This document shows positions 17,261 to 25,821 of a stretch of 38,119 nt of DNA, piece after piece. The stretch comes from Candidatus Nealsoniibacteriota bacterium (lineage in GTDB: Bacteria; Patescibacteriota; Minisyncoccia; Minisyncoccales; RBG-13-42-11). The position numbers were made by a program, and so were the translations under genes. Location of the stretch: NCBI GenBank assembly GCA_019923655.1, contig JAHXGL010000005.1, forward strand, positions 1 through 38,119, written 5' to 3'. The notes under the pieces are model-generated. The model was not told the DNA's origin and ran no database searches. It worked only from the letters and a program-made list of their open reading frames with translations. Positions within the stretch are counted from its first letter, which is position 1. Every line of letters begins with the position of its first letter.

Positions 17261-18400
17261 ATGAAATTGGAAACATATTTGAAAGTATTAATCGCTGTCT
17301 TGTTAATAGGGGTTAGTTTCTTGGGGGCTGTTTTGTTCCGAGAAGCAAAAGATATTGAGGTCTATTATGGGTTTTACGTTTCCAAACCCCTTCGTCGTTT
17401 GGAAGACAAGGCAGGGGACAAATCGGAATTTGCAAGACCAAAAACAGAGCCATTATCATCTGTTTTTGAGCCTGATTTGCTTTCTTGGAAACAAGTAGAC
17501 TCTGTTATGCCGCTTTGGTCAAAAAGAGACGCTCACACAACAACTGTTTTTAAGGATAAAATCTGGCTTTTTGGCGGTATAGACGGGGAAAAAGGATTTC
17601 CAGGCAGCCATCAGAAAATGCCCCATAAAAGCGATATCTGGACTTCTCAAGATGGAAAAAATTGGCAATTAATTACTAATGAAGCTGGCTGGGGCGAAAA
17701 GAGGTCTTTAACAAGCATAGTTTTTAGGGATAAAATCTGGATAATGGGAGGCTGGGGCCCGATTCAGGGTTATCAAAATAATATCTGGCATTCTTTAGAC
17801 GGCTTAAATTGGATTGAAGCTGTTTCTGAAGCAGAGTGGAGCCCAAGAGAGGGTCATGCTCTTTTAGTTTTTGACGAAAAGATATGGTTAATAGGCGGAA
17901 TTGTTTATAATAAAGGATTTAAGAATGATGTTTGGCATTCTGAAGATGGTATAAATTGGGTTCAGGCAACAAACACTGCTGCTTGGTCGCCAAGATACGA
18001 CCATACAGTAACTGTGTTTCAAGACAAAATGTGGTTAATAGGAGGAATTACTTCTTATGGTCAGACAAAAAATGATATTTGGACTTCAACAGACGGTAAA
18101 AACTGGGACGCAGCCACAGATAGCGCGGTCTTTCCCGCAAGACAGGGTCAGGCAGCGATTGTTTTCAAAGATAAGCTCTGGGTTATTGGCGGCTGGAATC
18201 AAGAAAAGCGCAAGATGTTGAACGATGTTTGGTATCTGGAAAATAAGGAATGGAAAGAGCTTGCGCTTGAAACCCCTTGGTCGGGAAGAGAAGACCATAC
18301 TGCAAATGTTTTTCAGGATAAAATCTGGATAATGGGGGGAAGCGGAATGAATAATAACGCAATGATTTGGAAAAATGATATTTGGCATTTGACAAAATAA
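17261..18400 (+). CDS. Membrane-anchored kelch-repeat beta-propeller protein
   Basis: N-terminal hydrophobic helix (VLIAVLLIGVSFLGAVLF), then six repeats KIWLFGG/KIWIMGG/KIWLIGG/KMWLIGG/KLWVIGG/KIWIMGG with DIWTSxDGKNW strands. Confidence 0.85.
   Translation: MKLETYLKVLIAVLLIGVSFLGAVLFREAKDIEVYYGFYVSKPLRRLEDKAGDKSEFARPKTEPLSSVFEPDLLSWKQVDSVMPLWSKRDAHTTTVFKDKIWLFGGIDGEKGFPGSHQKMPHKSDIWTSQDGKNWQLITNEAGWGEKRSLTSIVFRDKIWIMGGWGPIQGYQNNIWHSLDGLNWIEAVSEAEWSPREGHALLVFDEKIWLIGGIVYNKGFKNDVWHSEDGINWVQATNTAAWSPRYDHTVTVFQDKMWLIGGITSYGQTKNDIWTSTDGKNWDAATDSAVFPARQGQAAIVFKDKLWVIGGWNQEKRKMLNDVWYLENKEWKELALETPWSGREDHTANVFQDKIWIMGGSGMNNNAMIWKNDIWHLTK
17377..17404. repeat. Dispersed repeat copy CGTTTCCAAACCCCTTCGTCGTTTGGAA inside the kelch gene
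   Basis: 27 of 28 nt match 24522-24549 (CGTTTCCAAACCCCTTCGTGGTTTGGAA, allowing for the offset of the first C). Arms TTCCAAAC/GTTTGGAA. Confidence 0.85.
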
Positions 18401-18402
18401 AT

Positions 18403-19149
18403 ATGGAATATTTTCCTAATCCCGGAAAAAAACTAATAAAAGAAGTCCAAGGACAAAAGTATGCCCGGTATCCAATTAAGACTCATTTTATTGAAACTTC
18501 TGATAAATTGGAAGATATTATTGAAAAATATGTTTTGCCAAAGGTTCAAAATAATTCTATCCCTGGAGGGTCTATTTCTGGAGAAAGGGAAGGGTTGAAG
18601 ACTTTGTTTATTGTTCTCGGGCAAAAGATTGTTTCTATTCTGCAAAACAGGGTAATTTATAAAAAAGACATAAAGGTTGGATTTTGGGCAAGATTTTTAG
18701 CTAAATTTGCCAGAAAAACTCCTTATGGCTTTTCCGTGGGAAATCCCGTTAAAATGCAAACGGCTATTAATTTAGCCGGCCTGCCAAGGATTTTATTTGC
18801 TTGTTTTTCTGCCGGAATCTGTAAAATTTTTAGAATCTATGGCATTTTTTACCGAGTGGCTGGCAATCAAATTAGCCAAATAGATGGTTTTTATAACGAG
18901 GCATTTCCCCAATATGCTGAAATGGGAATTTTAGGCCCAATAGATTGCGATTTTCTTTGCGAAGAGTTAAAAAATAGATATGGTCTTTCTTTTGCTGTTG
19001 CAGATATAAATGATTTAGGGGGGAATATCTTAGGGAAAAGCAAAGATTTGGAGAATAAAACCAAACTGCTAATAGAGATATTAAAAGATAATCCTGCCGG
19101 CCAGTCCAATCAGCAAACTCCAATTATAATTATTCATCCTGTTGTATAG
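18403..19149 (+). CDS. CofE-like (coenzyme F420-0:L-glutamate ligase superfamily) protein
   Basis: YPIKTHFIETSDKLEDIIEKYVLP, GQKIVSILQNRVIYKKDIKVGFWARFLAKFA, VAGNQISQIDGFYNEAFPQYAEMGILGP, VADINDLGGNILGKSK. Confidence 0.6.
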   Translation: MEYFPNPGKKLIKEVQGQKYARYPIKTHFIETSDKLEDIIEKYVLPKVQNNSIPGGSISGEREGLKTLFIVLGQKIVSILQNRVIYKKDIKVGFWARFLAKFARKTPYGFSVGNPVKMQTAINLAGLPRILFACFSAGICKIFRIYGIFYRVAGNQISQIDGFYNEAFPQYAEMGILGPIDCDFLCEELKNRYGLSFAVADINDLGGNILGKSKDLENKTKLLIEILKDNPAGQSNQQTPIIIIHPVV

Positions 19150-19155
19150 CTTTTT

Positions 19156-19728
19156 ATGTCGCCTTTTATGTCTAAAAAATCTTATTTTCTTTTTTTGCTC
19201 GCAATATTTTTATTCGGAGCCTTAGCCGGAGTTTTGATTTTAGTATTGATAATGGAAAAAGAAATTTCTCTTTTTCATCAGAAAGCTGAAGAAATAAAAG
19301 AAAATATAGAGCCAGCAGAACAAGAAATTTATATTTTTTGCCACAAAATTCAAGACGGCATAGAAGTTGACCTTTTCAGACAAAAACTGCGTCTTTGCGA
19401 AAAAGGAACAGCTGTGGAGCAGTTTCAAATTTCTACTGGCAAAAGAGAAACACCAACTCCAACAGGCGAATTTAGAGTAATCCACAAAACACCAATGCTT
19501 TTTTCCAGAATAGCCGGGGCCTGGCTGCCTTTTTGGGTTGGATTTTACAATAATTACGGTTTTCATGAATTACCTATTAACATAGAAACAAACACAAGAA
19601 TCGGAGAAGATAAAATTGGCCAACCCGCTTCCTTGGGATGTGTTAGGTTGAAAGTAAATGAGGCGGAAAAACTTTATCATTGGGCAGAGATTGGTACGAG
19701 AGTGCTAATTTTTGGACAAACTCCATGA
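19156..19728 (+). CDS. L,D-transpeptidase (YkuD family) with N-terminal membrane anchor
   Basis: TGKRETPTPTGEFRVIHK, NNYGFHELP, GQPASLGCVRLKVNEAEKLY (HxxxS..GCxR motif). Confidence 0.88.
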   Translation: MSPFMSKKSYFLFLLAIFLFGALAGVLILVLIMEKEISLFHQKAEEIKENIEPAEQEIYIFCHKIQDGIEVDLFRQKLRLCEKGTAVEQFQISTGKRETPTPTGEFRVIHKTPMLFSRIAGAWLPFWVGFYNNYGFHELPINIETNTRIGEDKIGQPASLGCVRLKVNEAEKLYHWAEIGTRVLIFGQTP

Positions 19729-20804
19729 CAGTCTTTACTTTTAATGTAATAAGAATTTTGGTTTTATTCGCTTTTTCAGCCGGAATAGCCTTTATTGCCG
19801 CTCCTTTTTTGATTAGATTTTTACACCAAATTAAATTTTGGAAAAAACAAGCCCGAGAAAAGACAATCACCGGCGAAAAAGCAGAAGTTTTTTATTCTTT
19901 ACACAAAGAAAGAGAAACAACAGTGCCCCGGGCCGGGGGATTGATAATTTGGGCTTCGGTTTTTGTTGTTATTTTTTTCTTTGCTCTTCTTCCGTATATA
20001 ATTGATGTCTGGTGGATAGAAAGATTAAATTTTTTATCAAGGGCTGAAACCTGGCTGCCTCTTTTTGCTTTAGTTATTGGTTCAATTATTGGCCTTTTTG
20101 ACGATGCGTTGGTGGTTTTTGGCAAAGGAAAATATGTTGGCGGCGGCTTAGATTTCAAAAAAAGATTATTGATTGTCGGTTTAATTGGTTTAGTCGGCGG
20201 GCTCTGGTTTTATTATAAATTGGGCTGGGAAACAATCCACATTCCTTTAATTTATAATTTCCCGGAAGGAATTAGTTTATGGCTTGGTCCATGGATAGTG
20301 CCTCTTTTTATTTTTGTAATGATTGCTTGTTGGTCGGGAGGAGTAATTGACGGTCTTGATGGATTAGCCGGCGGCGCTTTTTCCTCGGTTTTTGGCGCTT
20401 TTGCCATTATTGCCCTTTTTCAAGGCCGGGCTGATTTAGCTGTTTTCTGCGCTGTAATTTGCGGCGCTTTATTCGCTTTTTTATGGTTTAATATTCCGCC
20501 AGCCCGTTTTTATATGGGAGAGACCGGGGTGTTAGGTCTTACTTCAACTATGGCTGTGGTCGCTTTTTTAACTGATTCTGTGGTAATTCTGCCAATCATT
20601 GCCGGACTTTTCGTAATTGAAGTTGGTTCAATAATTCTGCAATTATTATCCAAGAAATTCAGAAAAAAGAAAATTTGGCTTTCTACTCCAATTCATCATC
20701 ATTTTGAAGCTAAGGCATGGCATCCTGAACAAATAACAATGAGGTTTTGGATAATCGGAATTATTTTTGCAATTTTAGGAGTAGCTATAAAGTTAATGGG
20801 ATAA
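19725..20804 (+). CDS. mraY: Phospho-N-acetylmuramoyl-pentapeptide-transferase
   Basis: VPRAGGLIIW, GSIIGLFDDALVVFGKGK, GGVIDGLDGLAGGAFS, ARFYMGETGVLGL, STPIHHHFEAKAWHPEQITMRFWIIGII. Start at the ATG overlapping the upstream TGA. Confidence 0.93.
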   Translation: MTVFTFNVIRILVLFAFSAGIAFIAAPFLIRFLHQIKFWKKQAREKTITGEKAEVFYSLHKERETTVPRAGGLIIWASVFVVIFFFALLPYIIDVWWIERLNFLSRAETWLPLFALVIGSIIGLFDDALVVFGKGKYVGGGLDFKKRLLIVGLIGLVGGLWFYYKLGWETIHIPLIYNFPEGISLWLGPWIVPLFIFVMIACWSGGVIDGLDGLAGGAFSSVFGAFAIIALFQGRADLAVFCAVICGALFAFLWFNIPPARFYMGETGVLGLTSTMAVVAFLTDSVVILPIIAGLFVIEVGSIILQLLSKKFRKKKIWLSTPIHHHFEAKAWHPEQITMRFWIIGIIFAILGVAIKLMG

Positions 20805-20805
20805 T

Positions 20806-22116
20806 ATGAAATTTAAGGAGATAAGAAAAAAATATCCAAAATTTGTTTATGAAAAATATTTCTGGAAAATTTCTGGTAATAATCTGGAAATTTTTTTTGA
20901 TTTTAAGATTGAACCCGGTATTCGTTTTAAGCCAAAAATAATCATAGAAAACATCCCCAAAAGATGGTTGGCGCCCGGTGTCAACCACAACTTCAACCAT
21001 TTAATTTTTCATCTCGGCTTAATAGAGATGATTAGCTATTGGAAAGCGACCTGCTCGCCAATAATTGAAATTAAGGCCGGTTCTTTGAGCAGAGAACAGA
21101 TTAGATGGTGGCAGGATTTAATCAAAAATGGAATGGGCCAGTTTTTTTACGAAAATAAAATTGGCTTTCAAAACCCTTGTTTTATTGTTTCAAATCCAGT
21201 AGGATTTGGAAAATTTATTGTTTCAAATCCAGTAGGATTTGGAAAATTTATCTGTTCAGAACAAAAAACTAAACCTCTAATAATTACAAAATTAAAAAAC
21301 AGATACTTAGTGCCATTTTCAGGAGGAAGAGATTCAATCGCAACTTTAGAAAAACTAAAAGAACAAAAGAAAGAAATTACTTTATTTTCAGTAAATCCCA
21401 TAAAACAAATTCAGAAAACCGCAGAAGTTTCCGGTATGAGAAAACAGATAGTTGTTAAAAGAGGGATTGATAAAAAACTTTTGGAATTAAATAAAAAAGG
21501 GTATCTCAACGGCCATACTCCGTTTACCGCTCTTTTATCATTTTTGTCTGTTCTTTGCGCCTTTTTATTTGACTGCAAACGCATTGTTTTTTCTAATGAA
21601 AAAAGCGCTAATGAGGGCAATACCAAATATTTGGGCAAAACAATTAATCATCAATATTCAAAAAGTTCTGAATTTGAAAAGAAATTTAAAAGTTATTGCA
21701 AGAAATATCTGGTAAAAAATATAAACTATCATAACTTTTTAAGAAAATATACCGATCTTGAAATTTCAAAAATGTTTGGCAAATATCCAAAGTATTTTTC
21801 TGTCTTTTCCAGCTGTAATGCGGCTATGAAAATAAAACCATCTCTTAAAAGTAGATGGTGCGGCAAATGTCCAAAGTGTTTGTTTGTCTATATGACTTTA
21901 TATCCTTATTTAAAAAAACAAGAATTAATCAAAATTTTTAATGAAGATCTTTTTGAAAAAAAAGAGTTATTATCAATAATGAAAAGCTTGATAGGGCAGG
22001 GAAAACATAAACCTTTTGAATGCGTCGGAACTTACAAAGAAAGCAGAACAGCCCTTAATCTGTGCCTAAAAAAAGCCAGAAAATCAGGAAAAATTCCTTA
22101 CCTCTTAACAAGGTGA
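20806..22116 (+). CDS. murL: MurL-like UDP-MurNAc-L-Ala-L-Glu epimerase
   Basis: PFSGGRDSIATLEKL, LNGHTPFTALLSFLSVLCAF, VFSNEKSANEGN, NHQYSKSSEFEKKF, SCNAAMK, RWCGKCPKCLFVYM, KHKPFECVGTYKESR; immediately upstream of murD. Confidence 0.78.
   Translation: MKFKEIRKKYPKFVYEKYFWKISGNNLEIFFDFKIEPGIRFKPKIIIENIPKRWLAPGVNHNFNHLIFHLGLIEMISYWKATCSPIIEIKAGSLSREQIRWWQDLIKNGMGQFFYENKIGFQNPCFIVSNPVGFGKFIVSNPVGFGKFICSEQKTKPLIITKLKNRYLVPFSGGRDSIATLEKLKEQKKEITLFSVNPIKQIQKTAEVSGMRKQIVVKRGIDKKLLELNKKGYLNGHTPFTALLSFLSVLCAFLFDCKRIVFSNEKSANEGNTKYLGKTINHQYSKSSEFEKKFKSYCKKYLVKNINYHNFLRKYTDLEISKMFGKYPKYFSVFSSCNAAMKIKPSLKSRWCGKCPKCLFVYMTLYPYLKKQELIKIFNEDLFEKKELLSIMKSLIGQGKHKPFECVGTYKESRTALNLCLKKARKSGKIPYLLTR
21181..21252. 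repeat. Two exact 33-nt tandem units TTTATTGTTTCAAATCCAGTAGGATTTGGAAAA plus partial third (TTTATC) inside murL
   Basis: 21181-21213 and 21214-21246 are identical; encodes FIVSNPVGFGK x2. Each unit contains TTCAAATCC/GGATTTGGAA arms. Confidence 0.95.
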
Positions 22117-22125
22117 CCGCCATCT

Positions 22126-23397
22126 ATGCTAAATGAATTAAAAAACAAAAAAATATTAATTTTGGGTTTTGGCAGGGAGGGGATAGATACTTTCTTGTTT
22201 TTAAGAAAATTGCGTCCAAAGATGTCTTTGGGAATAGGGGATGCAAAAGAAAATGTCAAATATCAAACATTGCCCCTTAAAAATGTTAAGTGGCACTTAG
22301 GAGAAAATTACTTAAAAACGATTAAAAATTATGATATTATAATAAAGTCGCCGGGAATTCCATTTAAAATTCTTCCGAAATCAATTCTTAAAAAAATTAC
22401 CACTCAAACCGAGATTTTCTTTGAAAATTGTCCGGGAACAATTATTGGAGTGGCTGGAACCAAAGGAAAAAGCACCACTGCCTCCTTGATTTATACGATC
22501 TTAAAAGCCAATAAAAAGAAAGCTCATTTAATTGGAAATATTGGAAAACCAGTATTAAATCTTTTACTTAATGCCAAACCAGTCAATATCTATGTTTATG
22601 AACTTTCAAGTTTCCAGCTAATGAACCTTAAAAAAAGTCCCCATATCGCAGTTTTTTTAAATACTTTTCCAGATCATTTAGACTACCACAAAGACTTTAA
22701 TGAATACGTCCAAGCCAACGCCAATATTGCCAAATATCAAACAAAAAAAGATTTTTTAATTTACAATTCTCAAGATAAACTGGTTAGGGAAATTGCTAAA
22801 AAATCCAAAGCTAAAAAAATTCCAATTAAAGGAAAGATTTTCGATCTTAACAGGGAAGCCGCTAAACAGGTAGGAAAAGTTTTTAAAATTTCAAACAAAG
22901 CCATATCAACGGCAATTAAGCAATTCAAGTTTTTGCCTCATAGATTAGAATGTATTGGAAAATTTAAAGATATTGAATTTTATAATGATTCTCTGTCCAC
23001 GGTTCCGGAAGCCGCTATTGGGGCTTTGGATTTTTTAGGAAATAAGGTTCAAACTTTAATTTTGGGCGGCCTTGACAGGGGACTATCATTTCATCGTTTG
23101 GCAAAAAGAATAGTTAATAGTAAAGTAAAGACGGTTATTTTATTTCCGGACACTGGAGAAAGAATTTGGGATGCCATTCAGCTTGCTTCGCTCTCTAAGG
23201 GTAAAAAATTACCAAAGCATTTTTGGGTTAGTAAATCAATGGAAGAAGCAATAATACTTGCCTATCAGAACACAAAAAGAGGTAAAATCTGTTTATTATC
23301 TCCGGCTTCGGCCAGTTTTAATCTTTTTAGGGATTATAAGGAAAGAGGGGATTTATTTAAAAAATATGTTAAAAAATACAGCAGAAGCCCAGTTTGA
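22126..23397 (+). CDS. murD: UDP-N-acetylmuramoylalanine--glutamate ligase (MurD family)
   Basis: ILGFGREGIDTF, IIKSPGIP, IGVAGTKGKSTTASLIY, ELSSFQL, FPDHLDYH, LPHRLECIGK, FYNDSLSTVPEAAIGAL, LILGGLDRG, LLSPASASFNLFRDYKERGDLFKKYV. Confidence 0.9.
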   Translation: MLNELKNKKILILGFGREGIDTFLFLRKLRPKMSLGIGDAKENVKYQTLPLKNVKWHLGENYLKTIKNYDIIIKSPGIPFKILPKSILKKITTQTEIFFENCPGTIIGVAGTKGKSTTASLIYTILKANKKKAHLIGNIGKPVLNLLLNAKPVNIYVYELSSFQLMNLKKSPHIAVFLNTFPDHLDYHKDFNEYVQANANIAKYQTKKDFLIYNSQDKLVREIAKKSKAKKIPIKGKIFDLNREAAKQVGKVFKISNKAISTAIKQFKFLPHRLECIGKFKDIEFYNDSLSTVPEAAIGALDFLGNKVQTLILGGLDRGLSFHRLAKRIVNSKVKTVILFPDTGERIWDAIQLASLSKGKKLPKHFWVSKSMEEAIILAYQNTKRGKICLLSPASASFNLFRDYKERGDLFKKYVKKYSRSPV

Positions 23398-24508
23398 TTA
23401 TATTTTACTTGCCATTGTGGCTATTTTAACAGGTTTAGGCATAGTAATTTTAGCCAGCGCTTCAGCGCCTTTTTCCCAAGAGATGTTTGGCAGCCCGTCC
23501 TATCTTTTGCTCCGCCATATTCTCTGGTTGGTTTTAGGGGCAATTTTAGCTTTTTTAGCTTTTAAGATTCGTCTGGATTTTTTAAAAAAAATAGCGCCAA
23601 TTTTAGTTTTAATAAATTTAATCTTATTGGCAATGGTTTTTCTGCCGGTGATTGGCGTAACTGCTCACGGAGCAAGCCGCTGGATAAATCTAGGGATAAT
23701 TACTTTTCAGCCAGCAGAATTTTTAAAACTAACTTTTATTCTCTATCTTGCCGCTTGGCTAAGCAATCGTTCAGAGAAACAGATGATTCAAAAGAGATCC
23801 GGAACCGTGGGCCCAAAAAAAGAATTAAAAATCAGCCAGACCTTGATTGCTTTTTTAGTCATTATCAGTGTCCTTAGTTTGCTCTTGGCGCTCCAGCCAG
23901 ATATCAGCACTTTGGGAGTAATTGTCCTAACCGCAATTTTAATTTACTTTTCAGCTAATACCCCTTTTTGGCATCTTATTTTAATGTTTTTCCTTGCATC
24001 CGGCAGCTTGATCGCTTTGGTAAAGATTGCGCCATATCGAGCGGAACGGATAATGGTTTTTTTTCAGCCGGGAATTGATCCCTTGGGGATTGGTTTCCAT
24101 GCAAGACAAGCCTTAATCGCGGTTGGTTCCGGAGGTATTATTGGAACGGGACTGGGAATGGGTATTCAAAAATTCGGCTTTTTACCTCAACCAATTTCAG
24201 ATTCAATTTTTGCTATTTTTGCTGAAGAAACCGGCTTTATCGGCGCATTAGGCCTAATTTTTCTTTTTTTAATGTTTTTTTGGAGAGGATTTAGAATTGC
24301 CAAAAACAAACAGAGTAAATTCTTTCAGCTTACGGCAATCGGAATTACTTCCTGGATTATTATTCAGGCTTTTGTTAATATTGGTTCAATGATCGGATTA
24401 CTGCCAGTAACCGGCATTCCTTTACCGTTTATTGGTTATGGCGGATCGCATTTAATTGCTGAGCTTATTGGGGTCGGAATTTTGCTTAATATATCAAAAC
24501 AAACATAA
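23366..24508 (+). CDS. ftsW: FtsW/RodA/SpoVE-type peptidoglycan polymerase
   Basis: VILASASAPF, GASRWINLGIITFQPAEFLKL, LALQPDISTLGVI, EETGFIGALGLIFLF, LLPVTGIPLPFIGYGGSHL. Start chosen at 23366. Confidence 0.88.
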   Translation: MLKNTAEAQFDYILLAIVAILTGLGIVILASASAPFSQEMFGSPSYLLLRHILWLVLGAILAFLAFKIRLDFLKKIAPILVLINLILLAMVFLPVIGVTAHGASRWINLGIITFQPAEFLKLTFILYLAAWLSNRSEKQMIQKRSGTVGPKKELKISQTLIAFLVIISVLSLLLALQPDISTLGVIVLTAILIYFSANTPFWHLILMFFLASGSLIALVKIAPYRAERIMVFFQPGIDPLGIGFHARQALIAVGSGGIIGTGLGMGIQKFGFLPQPISDSIFAIFAEETGFIGALGLIFLFLMFFWRGFRIAKNKQSKFFQLTAIGITSWIIIQAFVNIGSMIGLLPVTGIPLPFIGYGGSHLIAELIGVGILLNISKQT

Positions 24509-24512
24509 GTCT

Positions 24513-24580
24513 TCCAAATTCGTTTCCAAACCCCTTCGTGGTTTGGAACACCCACGAAGGGGTTTGGAAACGGATTTGGA
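24513..24580. repeat. Large inverted repeat (29-nt arms, 28/29 complementary, 10-nt spacer) in the ftsW-murG gap
   Basis: TCCAAATTCGTTTCCAAACCCCTTCGTGG (24513-24541) versus CCACGAAGGGGTTTGGAAACGGATTTGGA (24552-24580). Confidence 0.95.
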
Positions 24581-24591
24581 AACTTCAAAAT

Positions 24592-25815
24592 ATGAAAATA
24601 GTTTTTGCTGGTGGTGGCAGCGCTGGCCATATTATTCCAATTATTGCTATAACGAGAGAGATAAGGCGAATCTGTCTGACAGCGGCAAACCGCAAACAAA
24701 AAGAACCTCAATTCATTTATTTTGGCCCGAAAGATGAATTTAGCTCAATTTTACTTTCTCAAGAAGGAATAAAAATAAAATATATTTTAACGGGAAAAAT
24801 CAGAAGAAGCCTTAATTTGAAAAGTTTTTTTCAAAACTTGATTGATATCCTGTTTAAAATTCCGGTCGGCGCTGTTCAGGCATTTACTCATCTTCTGTTT
24901 TTAGGTCCTGATCTTATTTTTAGTAAAGGCGGATATGGTTCAGTGCCAGTGGTAATTTCTGGATGGATATTAGAAACACCGATTTTTCTGCACGAATCAG
25001 ATTCTGTTCCTGGTTTGGCTAATAGGTTTTTAAGCAAGTCTGCCTTAAAAATTTTTGTCTCTTTCCAAGAGACCGAATGCTTTCCGCTCGAAAAAATGAT
25101 TTTGACCGGCAATCCAATAAGAAAGGAAATTTTACAGGGATCAAAAGAAGAAGCAACCAAATTATTTAAATTAAAAAAGGGAAAGCCATTAATTCTAATT
25201 TTAGGCGGTTCGCAGGGAGCTCAAAGAATTAATGATAAAATTCTGGAAATATTACCAGAGCTTTTGAAAAACTTTGAGATACTTCATCAATGTGGAGAAA
25301 AAAACTTCAAGCAAGTTAAAGCTGAAAGCGAAGCAATCATTCCTAAAACAGATTTAGGGGCTGCCCCGTATAATCACGAAGAGAGCTATACAGGACAGGC
25401 CCCGTTAGATAAAAACTATCTAACGGGGCAAGCCCTAAAAAAGCATTATCATCTTTTTCCTTTTTTAAGAGAAGAAGAGATAAAGCAGGCTTACCAGGCA
25501 GCAGATTTAGTCATTAGTCGAGCCGGCGCCGGATCTATTTTCGAAATTGCCGCTCTTGGCAAGCCAAGTATTTTGATTCCATTGCCAGAGTCAGCTCAAA
25601 ATCATCAAATAAAAAACGCTTATGCTTATGCCAGAAATGAAGCCTGTTTGGTTGTTGAAGAGAATAATTTTACGGCGCGCTTTTTTCTGGGAAAATTAAA
25701 ACACCTTGTTTCTAATCTGGAAAAATTAGAAAAAATGAGTTTGGCAGCTCGGGAATTTTCCAAACCTCAAGCAGCCAGAATAATCGCTGAACATATTGTG
25801 AACCATCTTACTTAG
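24592..25815 (+). CDS. murG: UDP-N-acetylglucosamine--MurNAc-(pentapeptide) pyrophosphoryl-undecaprenol GlcNAc transferase
   Basis: MKIVFAGGGSAGHIIPIIAI, FSKGGYGSVPVVISG, HESDSVPGLANRFLSK, ILGGSQGAQRIND, DLVISRAGAGSIFEIAALGKPSILIPLP. ATG at 24592 preferred over 24538, which lies in the repeat. Confidence 0.92.
   Translation: MKIVFAGGGSAGHIIPIIAITREIRRICLTAANRKQKEPQFIYFGPKDEFSSILLSQEGIKIKYILTGKIRRSLNLKSFFQNLIDILFKIPVGAVQAFTHLLFLGPDLIFSKGGYGSVPVVISGWILETPIFLHESDSVPGLANRFLSKSALKIFVSFQETECFPLEKMILTGNPIRKEILQGSKEEATKLFKLKKGKPLILILGGSQGAQRINDKILEILPELLKNFEILHQCGEKNFKQVKAESEAIIPKTDLGAAPYNHEESYTGQAPLDKNYLTGQALKKHYHLFPFLREEEIKQAYQAADLVISRAGAGSIFEIAALGKPSILIPLPESAQNHQIKNAYAYARNEACLVVEENNFTARFFLGKLKHLVSNLEKLEKMSLAAREFSKPQAARIIAEHIVNHLT
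25354..25438. repeat. Nested inverted repeat (GCCCCGTTAGATA/TATCTAACGGGGC plus outer arms) inserted in murG
   Basis: 13-bp perfect inner arms 25399-25411 / 25417-25429. Outer arms TTAGGGGCTGCCCC / GGGGCAAGCCCTAA pair 12/14. Confidence 0.92.
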
Positions 25816-25821
25816 GTTAAT

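Noticed and set aside
21181-21246. Possible CRISPR array
   Set aside because: Two directly abutting identical 33-nt units with no spacers, inside an intact ORF; a tandem duplication, not a CRISPR.
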